From NCBI GenBank assembly GCA_004431415.1, contig QPMI01000093.1:1-64000 (forward strand): a stretch of 64,000 nt of DNA. The letters run 5' to 3'. This DNA is from Cyanophora paradoxa. Lineage: Eukaryota; Glaucocystophyceae; Cyanophorales; Cyanophoraceae. This document shows, piece by piece, positions 52,345-60,002 of the stretch. Made by a program: the position numbers and the translations under genes. The notes below the pieces were generated by a model. That model saw only the letters and a program-made list of their open reading frames with translations. It had not been told where the DNA came from and did not search any database. The number at the start of each line of letters is the position of its first letter. Position 1 is the first letter of the stretch.

Positions 52345-53523
52345 ACGCGACTTATAATTAGGTTACAGCATCATACAGGGTAAATTGCTCAAGGATAAGA
52401 GACAAAATCGATCACGATAAACGCTACAGGGCCGGAGGTCGGGGCGGAGATCAGAATCTAGCTATAGAGGCGCCGGCGGACGTACGTATACGTCGCCACG
52501 GTCGGGGCGGAGATCGGAAGCTTTAAGCAGACATGTACCGTAGTCGCGGCATCGATATCAGAGTGCTGCAGCTGGCGCGCACGCCGGCCAACGCCGCAAG
52601 CTGAGTGCTGCCGGCGCCCCGCGGCGCGGCCATGTTGCGGCTGCGCGCGCGCATGCATGCGTACGCGTGCTAGCGCGCTGCGAGCTGAGGCAGCAGCTCC
52701 CACGCTGACTCAGTGAGGATCGCGGCACGCGCCGCGGGACGAACGCCGCTGGCGCGGGGTAGCCCGTCTTTTTTGACGTACCCCATTTGACCAAAGAGTG
52801 TACCCTCGCGCGTCCGACCAGTCCGGACCGGACCGTCCCTGATCCTGCAGCCCGCCGCTATAGGACTTCACAGGTGCGCCGCTCGCGCTCTTTGATCTAT
52901 GAAAAGCTGACCATGGGCTCGGCCCGTGCGCGACTCCCGCAGTCATGGCAAAATGGTCGTCGCGTTGCACGCCTGGCGGGCCGGGCGTGTTTGCTGGCCT
53001 TTGTGGCTCTCGCTCCACGCCCGATCGGCCCGCGCTCGCTCGGCGAGTTGCCGCGTGGCCGCCGGCGCGTCCCGCAAACGCACCGAGCTTCCGCCCGCCC
53101 TGCGCTGGCAAACGCTCTCCGTAAGATCGCAGGGTGCTCAGATGGCCTCAGGGGCGCCCTCCGGCCGGCAGAAGCCGCGCGGCAGCGACCCGGCGTCGTT
53201 TGAACGCATCTCGCGCGGCGCCGGAGCGGCGAAGACGCTTTTTTTTTAAACAAAGCGGGAAGACGAGCCCGATCGATCGGATGAGGTCTCAACGTCTGCC
53301 GGTACGCCCGCGGGCCGCTAGGGCGGATTGTTTGATCTCCCTCACCCGCCCCACAGCCCTCCGTCGACCTCCGTCGATCCAACGCTCGCAAGAAGGGGCG
53401 ATTGCTTGGGGGACTTGAGAGGACTTCTCCGGCCGCCCCTCCCCTTCCCGCCTCTCCTCGGTGGGGCCGCCCCGGGGCCCGCCCTCAGCACCCTCACGCC
53501 TTCTTTTCTACCCCCGAATTCAT
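52345..53523. other. Intergenic region between the unknown gene and the H3 gene
   Basis: No coding exon is supported. It opens with an AT-richer stretch (52340-52440). A 16-bp direct repeat, GGTCGGGGCGGAGATC, occurs at 52437-52452 and 52500-52515, with a CGTACGTATACG palindrome between. It also holds purine/pyrimidine alternation rich in GCGC and CATG near 52640. An ATG at 53142 opens a basic segment (SGRQKPRGSDPASF) that could be an N-terminal tail exon of the downstream H3 gene, but no splice donor links it convincingly. Confidence 0.5.
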
Positions 53524-53545
53524 CCCCCCCCCCCCCCCCCCCCCC
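53524..53545. repeat. C22 homopolymer, probable pyrimidine tract
   Basis: A run of 22 consecutive C bases sits 16 bp before the AG at 53560-53561, which is the likely 3' splice site of the first recognisable H3 exon. Long pure C or G runs are hard to sequence, so the length is doubtful. The complementary G-run strand could form a quadruplex. Confidence 0.85.
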
Positions 53546-53561
53546 GCCGCTCCCCGGTGAG

Positions 53562-54297
53562 TCGCTTCGCGCGGGGGCGTCAAGAGGCCGCACAGGTGCG
53601 CCCAGAAGCGCGAGCGCGTCTCCGGCCCCTCTTCCCCCGCACCGCCTTACCCCCGTTGGCCCGCAGGTACCGCCGAGGTGCGCCGCCCCGATCCCCCCGC
53701 CGGGCCCCGCCGGCTCCGCGGCTGAGCGCTGAGGACGGTCGCCCCCATCCTCGTCCTCCTCGCCTCCCTCGTTCCTGACCCGGTCCCGCCCTCAGATCCG
53801 CAAGTACCAGAAGACCCTCAATCCCCTCATCGCCTACACGCCCTTCGATCGCCCTTCGGGCGCCCGCGCGGGGCGGTGCGGGGGGCGATGCCGACGGGGG
53901 CGCGCGGGGCGCAGGTCAAGGAGCTGGCCCAGGACGAGTTCAAGCGCCGGCGCGAGGCCGGCTTCACCTGCGAGGACCTGCGCTGGCAGAAGGAGGCAGA
54001 AGGAGGCGATCGAGGCGCTGCGCGAGGCGGCCGAGATGCACCTGATTTGAGGGGGCCAACCTCGCGGCGATCCACCGCATCCGCACGACCATCCAACCCA
54101 AGGCACGCCCCACCACCTCGCGCTCGCCCTCGCACGCGCCGGCGGCTGACGCCGCCCGCCGCTTACTAGTTACACACGCAGGATATTCAGGTGCCCCCGC
54201 CCCCTCTGCCCGCCGGCGGGCTCGATTCCCGTCCTCCCCCGACCGGCGGGATGCGCGATCGCAGCTCCGCCGCAAGATTCGCGGCGAGGACGAGTGA
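53562..54297 (+). CDS. Divergent histone H3, CENH3/CENP-A-like, with micro-exons; frame broken as sequenced
   Basis: Pieces align in order to the H3 core: GGVKRPHR (exon 53562-53595), YRR (53667-53677, 11 nt), ALRT (53727-53737, 11 nt), IRKYQKTLNPLIAYTPFDR (from 53796), VKELAQDEF...DLRWQ (from 53915), EALREAAEMHL, FEGANLAAIHRIRTTIQPK (to 54102), DIQ (54182-54190, 9 nt) and LRRKIRGEDE with a TGA stop at 54295-54297. The micro-exons keep phase. Loop 1 is about ten residues longer than in canonical H3, and Trp stands where canonical H3 has Phe; both traits mark centromeric H3. The protein would replace H3 in centromeric nucleosomes. Breaks: a 10-bp tandem duplication at 53988-54007 shifts frame, and another shift lies at about 54041-54048. 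The intron after DR has no good GT donor in phase. The intron after QPK would start GC. The N-terminal tail is not found. It may be a pseudogene or carry sequence errors. Confidence 0.72.
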
Positions 54298-54758
54298 GGC
54301 GGGCTCGGCTACGGCGCGCGGCGAGGGGGCCGCGAGGCCCAGGGCCGGCTCGGCGGGTCCCCCGACGCCCTCGGGTCCTGCAGGCACTGAACGTTTCTGT
54401 CGAATCCGCCGAGCCCTCTGCGGTCGTCTCTGCCGAGCCGAGCGCTGGGGCGCGCATGCACGCACAAGAGGGCCGCGCCTCCTGAACCCAGCCCGCGGCG
54501 ATGAGACCGAGGGCGCACGAGTTGGCTGAGCTTGGCTCGTACATTCGTCGGCAGCACTCGAGCTCGGTGCACGTGGGCCTGCGAAAAGGAAAAGCAGCCG
54601 GTCCGGATCCCGAGCTCTCTCGTCGTCGTCGTCTCTAGATCTAGATCCGGCCTGAGCTGCGGGCGGCGGGTTCAAACGTCCCAACAGTCGCGTGAGACCT
54701 GGGCACCTTTCGATTCGGCACCAGCAAAAAGCGTCACCGCGGCCGTTTTCGGCGAGCT
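54298..54758. other. Intergenic region between H3 and the inverted-repeat element
   Basis: GC-rich sequence following the H3 stop codon. No exon, RNA gene or repeat is supported. Short open frames on both strands have no domain or splice support. A CTAGATCTAGATC run at about 54636-54648 is the only local oddity. Confidence 0.5.
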
Positions 54759-54808
54759 CACAGCAGAGTATGGGGGGGGTACCCATGGTAGCATTAGTTT
54801 GTATGGGA
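54759..54808 (+). repeat. Left terminal inverted repeat (50 bp)
   Basis: Starts CACAGCAGAGTATGG, then G8, then TACCCATGGTAGCATTAG, and ends TTTGTATGGGA. It is the reverse complement of 56580-56628 apart from one G in the run. Confidence 0.9.
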
Positions 54809-56579
54809 CTGCGGCCCCCCCCCCTGACCATTCTGTGCAGTAACCATCAGCGCGCCGGGCGACGCGCTAGCACGCTCGTCGTCCTTAGCTAGGCCTTCCG
54901 GGCAGTGTGAAAGCAGTCCGGCCGACGGGGGCGCTCTGGCTCGGGAGATCGACTTGTAGCTAGTGCGGGTCGGCCGGGCCATCGGGGAGGCGCCCAGCGA
55001 CCAGCTCACCGCATCATTAGTGAGCCTGGCATGCCGCAGACGAGCGGGCGCGCCACGCCCCGCCGCCTCTGGTCCGCTGGACTCTCCGAAAAGGTAACCG
55101 CCGCGCACTGCGAACGAAGGATCGGCGGAAGCTGACCACCGGCGTCGCAGCGCCGACGCAGGACGTTACGAACGTAATGTGCATCTGATGAGAGTCTGCT
55201 GGTGCGCTGGGCTGGTCGCCGCGCGACCGGCCTGACCGACGCCCCCGCCAGGAGGCCGTGCACCAGCCGCGCATCTCGCCGGCGGGGCGCAGGTGCAGCC
55301 TCGCCTAGCATATGCGACTTAGCTAAGCTAACAGTGCTGATCAATGCTCGCAGCGCGCGCCGGGCGCCGCTCCTGGGCCGCCCGCTCTTGGTGGTGGTCG
55401 CCGCCCCTACGGAGTCGCCGTGGTGCGGGCGCGACCTTTTGCGTCCTTTCTTCAGCTTTGTTTTGATGTATACTACATGCAGGCAACCTGTGCGCACGGT
55501 GGGGCTCTTCGGGGCGGGCGTTTCTGGCGGAGAACGCCACCTGGTCCCCCTTCTGGGCCAGATCCCGCTGCTCCCCGTCGCTCTCCGCGTCTTCCTTGGA
55601 TAGCGCATCGTCTAGATGGTTATGTACAATGAATCTACGCGTTTCCCCGCTGCCGCGCCCGCGCCCCCGTCCCAGGATTTGGGTGTCACCACTGCACTGC
55701 TCCAGCAGAGCGCCCTGTGCGCCCAGCACGTCCTAGGGCGGCCGAGATGGATGGAAACATAGTATATTACATAGAAGCACATTCGGGAACGATCCAACGC
55801 GTCCGGGAAGCGCGGGCAAGGCCTAGGGGTCCGAGCCTGACCCCAAGTCCTTGCCACCACCACCGCCAGCCACCGAACGCAGCACGGCGCCCTGCACAGC
55901 GTGCGCGTGGTGCGAAACATAGTTAGTCTTGCGCAGGAACGCAGCTGGCGCGTGGGCTCTGCCGGGATGCGCACCGGAAGCGACCAGCACTGCGGCAGTG
56001 GCGGGCACCAAGCCAGAACGCGCGGCGGAGCCGCCCTGTGCTCCCGGCGTAAGCTGTTGACACAGCTGATGCCGCCTATGTGCTGCGGGCGACCGGCGAG
56101 GTCACAGGTGACCGGCGGCGGGCGAGCGGGCGGGCGCAGCGGGCGGACGGGACGGACTTCACTCCCGAGAGCGGACGATGGCGCCGATCGTCATGAAGCA
56201 TGTTCAACATCTAAGAACACTGTTGAAGCACGTTAGGCCCACGCAGCAAGAGCGCCCGGGTCGCCGCACCTTCGAGAGCACGCCGCTCGGCGGGCGAGCG
56301 GGGCGGGCGGGCTGTAGCACCGCCAGTGCTGTTTGTATGACCTATGCGTTGCTCCTGATACGCTGGCTGGTAGCCCGGCCGCCGCCGCCGCCATCCGACC
56401 TCGCTGGGCGCGCGACAAAGTCCGAAGTCCGACCCAGACGGACAGGGCTGAGAGCGGACGACCAACTAGAGCTCGACGCGCTACATGGAAAAGCGATGCT
56501 CGCCGGAAGCGCTGATGCAGGGGTTTCACGGCGGACGCTGCCGAAGTTGTTTTTTTCAGCCCACCGGGGGTGCCACTTT

Positions 56580-56628
56580 TCCCATACAAACTAATGCTAC
56601 CATGGGTACCCCCCCATACTCTGCTGTG
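56580..56628 (-). repeat. Right terminal inverted repeat (49 bp)
   Basis: Reverse-complement partner of 54759-54808. Identity is complete apart from the G/C run length (7 here, 8 on the left). The near-identity means the element inserted recently or the ends have been conserved. Confidence 0.9.
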
Positions 56629-56855
56629 GCTCGAGCTGCAAGACCGCGACGGAACTCGGTTCGCGGCAGCAACAGCCCCGACGGCTGCGGGCGCACCGCA
56701 AAAGCCCCCTGGCTCGTCTAGGGCTCTGGGCACGGCGGAGACGAGGTGCGCAAAGCGGACCGCGCGCCACGCGACCGATATCGAAAGCTAGCGCTCGCCG
56801 CCGCTTGCTCGAGCCCTGCGGCCGCCACCGCCGACACCTCGCCTTTGAATCCGCA

Positions 56856-57299
56856 GGTAGGGCACGCGTCCGAAGATCATACCGGGCGGCGGGCCCGGAA
56901 GCTCGCGCGTCGACGTCGGCTTGCTTGCGCGCGCGCACGGATCCGGACGGAGCTGGCCAAGGCCACCAAGGCGGCGAGAAAGGCGGCCACCAGGCTCCGC
57001 GGCATCGCCTTGCAGGCCTCGCAGAAGCGAAAGCGCGAGAACCGGAGGCCTCGCAGGCCCTGGCCGGGGAATTCGAACCGGAGCCGTCCGCTGCCTGGGC
57101 AGGCCCCGGCGGTCAGCCGGGCCGGGAAGAGGCGGAGGCAGCCCCGCGGCGTGTTCTCCCGCGCACTGCGGCAGGGGAGAGCGTCGGCAGCAAGAGCTGC
57201 CGCAGGAGCCGCCGGGGGCCGCCGCCGCGCGGCAGACGGTTCGCCGCCGCAGCGGCGGCGCGGCGCGCCGGCGCCGAGGCTTCCCCGTTAACGTTATAA
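56856..57299 (+). CDS. Possible terminal exon of an unrecognised gene
   Basis: After a CAG at about 56855 that could be a splice acceptor, two overlapping frames are open. One carries a basic helix-like run (RIRTELAKATKAARKAATRL). The other is open to a TAA at 57297-57299 and is Glu/Ala-rich then basic (SKSCRRSRRGPPPRGRR). Composition resembles coding DNA in this genome, but no domain, upstream exon or start can be tied to it. It ends just before a drop in GC. It could equally be non-coding GC-rich sequence. Confidence 0.22.
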   Translation, partial: GRARVRRSYRAAGPEARASTSACLRARTDPDGAGQGHQGGEKGGHQAPRHRLAGLAEAKAREPEASQALAGEFEPEPSAAWAGPGGQPGREEAEAAPRRVLPRTAAGESVGSKSCRRSRRGPPPRGRRFAAAAAARRAGAEASPLTL

Positions 57300-58369
57300 T
57301 AACGTTACGTATTGGCCATGGTGTTGCCCGGCCGCCACCCCGCGGTCCCCGCCGCTGGGTGGTCGCGATGCTGATAGTTGTACTCTTTACTCTGTTTTCC
57401 TCTGCTTTTCTTTTGGATCTCGGCGCCCTGCCACCTTGAATCTGTTCACGCCCCCGAGGGGCGCCTCTTTCAATTTCTATTTCAATTTCCCTGGCTTGAT
57501 AGATAGATATATTATAGATATCGATGTAACGTAATTAATTCTGATCGCGGCCCGCTGATCGCGCGCGCCCTCGGGGGCAAAGTTCAAATCTGAAGAAAAG
57601 CGCCAGCGACCGGCCTGACGGCTCCTTGAGGCCGGGGGGGGGAGGGGGGGGGGGGGGGGGCCTGGGGAATCCCCCATTCACCCCCCTGAAACACCCCCTG
57701 CAGCCCCAAGCTCCAGGAGGGAACTTCGGAATTCAATGATCCACACTAGTACTCGGAGGAATGTGGCACGTGCCGCAGTGCGTGCACGTGCATAGTTGTT
57801 ATCCTTGTACATGTTCAGTTTCTCGCCAATATTAATGTCCCTGGAATGTCCGCTTTTCGAGTTGCAATGAATACGGACATTTTCTGAAGATGGCTCGAGC
57901 TCAGCTCGTGGGCCGCGGCCGGGCTCGTGATCAGGATCCGCAAATGCAGCTGGCATGATATATCGATCATGCATTAGTATGATTCAAATGATTAATGTGT
58001 TAAATTAGACGTCACACTGCCGCGTAGCATATGCATGATCATACGTAGCTATAATATTCATCCGATGATATCGATCATGATCATATGCATAGCATGATCA
58101 TGATATCGATGTGCGACAGGCCTAGCGGCCAAATTATTTTAAAAGCCCGGCAGCTGCAGCCTGGCCGTGCGCTAGCTATACATACAGCTGCCTGCCGAGT
58201 TTTGAATTTTCTAGCTTATATATATCGATATATCATTGTAGTCGGCGTCTCGGAGTCTCAGCTGCAGAGCCCCCGCGCTGCGGGAGCGCGTCTGTTAGCC
58301 CAGACGCGTGCACGTCTCTCACGTCAACCATCTGGATCGTAATCTGTGGCTCTAGACGAGCTTGAGCGT
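57300..58369. other. AT-rich, palindrome-dense segment, probable LINE leader
   Basis: After 57300 GC falls. From about 57480 the sequence is rich in GATC, ATCGAT, CATATG, ATGCAT and TGATCA palindromes. Around 58064-58112 an imperfect palindrome of about 50 bp is built from GATATCGATCATGATCAT and its mirror. It ends at the LINE ORF1 start, so it probably includes the 5' untranslated region and internal promoter of that LINE. The exact left boundary is not visible. No gene is seen in it. Confidence 0.5.
57634..57660 (+). repeat. G9-A-G17 tract
   Basis: Nine G bases, one A, then seventeen G bases, followed by CCTGGGG. Strong quadruplex potential. The run length is likely to be inaccurate. It could mark the 5' junction of the LINE, but nothing proves that. 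Confidence 0.85.
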
Positions 58370-59995
58370 ATGCCGCGATCAGAGCAGAACCGGGCGACAG
58401 CCAACTTCGACCTTGCCCCGCTGCAGGCGGAGTGGCAGCGGCTGTTTCCGACTAGCGCTGTGCCATTGACAGTGCTCACGCTTGTTACTGTTGCGACCGT
58501 CGCCCAGCTCTATCCGCCAACCTTCAGTTATGCTAGCATCATTCCTCCGACTGCTTGGACCTTCTACACGCAGCCGGCCTTCGATGCGCTACAGCAGCTG
58601 ATCACTGAGCGTGTGAGCGCTCTTACCAGCGAGCCAGCGCATTCGGTCGCGCGCTGGGGTCGCGGTTTTCTTGTGATCTTCAGTAGTACTGCGCATTGTG
58701 AGCGGTTCCTGACATCGGTCGGTGCAGCTGGCCTCCAGTTGGCCGTTCCAGCCCTTGGCATTCTTGCGGCCGCTTGGATTGTCGGCCGTGAGCCGACGCC
58801 GCCGGCGGGCGGTCTGCCTCCTGACCCTGGCCAGCCGCCGCTTCAGCGCCCGCAGGGCCAGGATCACTGGATCTGGCTTGAGAAGTTTCAGCATCGGCCC
58901 GATGAGGACCCTATCCGCCATTGGCTGGCGCAGCGCGGCCTGAAAGTCCGGCACATTCATTATCAGCAGCGGGGCATGCCAGCCGGGATTATGAAGATCT
59001 ATCTCTCTGAGCTGCCCCCGCTCGATGTGCAAGTTGCTCTTCCTAATACGGTTACCTTTGGCGACGGGCTTGAGCTTCGTGTGGCGGCCAGCTGGCGGGA
59101 CTGCCGCCTGTATGGTTGCGGAGGCCGGCCTCACCTTCCTCATCCCCTAGCTGACCATCACCCCTCTCTCTCTGAATTTCATACCTCCAAACTCTCCGCC
59201 GCGTCCACTCCGTCCTCAGCGTCCCGGCCTCAGAAGGCGGCCCGCAAGGAGACAGCCGCAGCTGGGCCCAGCGCAGCTGCAGATAAGCCTGCAGCTGATC
59301 AGTTTACTTATTCTTACCCAGCAACTGGCCCGCGTTGGACAGAGGCAACTGGTCCTATGGGCCTTGAGCTCTCCGCCCCGCCAGGGCCTGACGGACAGCT
59401 CTCCAAGCCTGCCCACCGCATTGTCTTCCCCCTTCAGGCCATTCTCCAAGCCCGGGCCGGGAAGGCCTCTGCCGCACCTCCCGCCCCCTCTGGCTCCGCT
59501 GGCGGCCCTTCGGACATGGCTATAGACCCGGTGAGCTCTTTCTTTTTGTTCAGATCTAATAGGGGTGTACAGTTGGTGGCCCCCCCGGCTGCGCTGCAGT
59601 TGGGGTTGTGGACTGCCAAAGCTGCACTGCAGCTGCGGCATGATGCCAAGGCTGCGCTGCAGCTGCGGCACCTTGAACTTGCAATTGTTCTGATCTGGGC
59701 TTTAAAACTGGATTACTGTTTAAATACGATGCATAGACATCTCATAAATTGGCACTCTTATTACTTTTTTCAACTCGCCCTCACCTTGTTTCTGAGCGCA
59801 GCCCGCTGGCCTGCCCACGGAGATGACGAACATGCAGATCGCTGCCGCCGGCCGTACAATTCCAACACGCGTTCGGGGTGCCGGTTCTGGCACTGGTGCC
59901 GGTTCTGGCACTGGCAAGTAGGGTCGTCTCGTATTTTGCCCTTCTTCAATTTAAGCTTGTACATAGTTTTCTCTGGATTCTTTAAACCACCGTGA
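58370..59995 (+). CDS. LINE ORF1, putative RNA-binding protein
   Basis: The first in-frame ATG after the TAA at 58340-58342 is at 58370; the frame is open for 541 codons to the TGA at 59993-59995. ORF1 proteins of LINEs bind the element's RNA and form the ribonucleoprotein. Here residues about 80-130 (FLVIFSSTAHCERFLTSVGA) and about 170-240 look like a folded nucleic-acid-binding region, closed by a cysteine/histidine cluster (DCRLYGCGGRPHLPH) like a degenerate zinc knuckle, then an Ala/Pro/Ser-rich tail. After about residue 385 the translation looks non-coding. A GT-AG intron at 59531-59801 in matching phase would join MAIDP to a Gly-rich end (GAGSGTGAGSGTGK) stopping with TAG at 59919-59921, giving 426 residues. 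Which form is real needs cDNA. Confidence 0.75.
   Translation: MPRSEQNRATANFDLAPLQAEWQRLFPTSAVPLTVLTLVTVATVAQLYPPTFSYASIIPPTAWTFYTQPAFDALQQLITERVSALTSEPAHSVARWGRGFLVIFSSTAHCERFLTSVGAAGLQLAVPALGILAAAWIVGREPTPPAGGLPPDPGQPPLQRPQGQDHWIWLEKFQHRPDEDPIRHWLAQRGLKVRHIHYQQRGMPAGIMKIYLSELPPLDVQVALPNTVTFGDGLELRVAASWRDCRLYGCGGRPHLPHPLADHHPSLSEFHTSKLSAASTPSSASRPQKAARKETAAAGPSAAADKPAADQFTYSYPATGPRWTEATGPMGLELSAPPGPDGQLSKPAHRIVFPLQAILQARAGKASAAPPAPSGSAGGPSDMAIDPVSSFFLFRSNRGVQLVAPPAALQLGLWTAKAALQLRHDAKAALQLRHLELAIVLIWALKLDYCLNTMHRHLINWHSYYFFQLALTLFLSAARWPAHGDDEHADRCRRPYNSNTRSGCRFWHWCRFWHWQVGSSRILPFFNLSLYIVFSGFFKPP
59615..59671 (+). repeat. 30-bp tandem repeat, two copies
   Basis: GCCAAAGCTGCACTGCAGCT plus GCGGCATGAT is followed directly by a near-copy (59645-59671), with a weaker third match just upstream at about 59588. 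It lies inside the putative ORF1 intron or, if unspliced, encodes AKAALQLRHD-type repeats. Confidence 0.7.
59879..59914 (+). repeat. 18-bp perfect tandem duplication
   Basis: TGCCGGTTCTGGCACTGG occurs twice back to back. In the spliced ORF1 frame it encodes two copies of GAGSGT-type sequence at the protein's C-terminus, a plausible flexible tail. Confidence 0.85.
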
Positions 59996-60002
59996 TCATA
60001 CT

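Larger units (their letters stand above)
54759..56628. mobile_element. 1.87-kb terminal-inverted-repeat element, apparently non-autonomous
   Basis: The sequence at 54759-54808 returns as its reverse complement at 56580-56628, differing only in the length of a G run (8 versus 7). The outer ends read CACAGCAGAGTATGG inward on both sides. The 3 bp just outside both ends are GCT, a possible target-site duplication. Ends starting CAC with a 3-bp duplication resemble the CACTA (EnSpm) group, but 3 bp could match by chance. I find no transposase in the 1.77-kb interior, which is GC-rich with short unconvincing frames, so it is probably a deletion derivative or MITE-like element. The alternative is a host inverted duplication. 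Confidence 0.65.

Noticed and set aside
54766-54815. Shared peptide EYGGGTHGSISLYG as a duplicated exon
   Set aside because: It is simply the inverted repeat read on opposite strands at both element ends; it includes the variable G run and shows no coding constraint.
55006-55608. 200-codon minus-strand frame inside the TIR element as a transposase
   Set aside because: No DDE/D pattern, zinc-binding or helix-turn-helix motif; Arg/Ala-rich composition matches random GC-rich frames.
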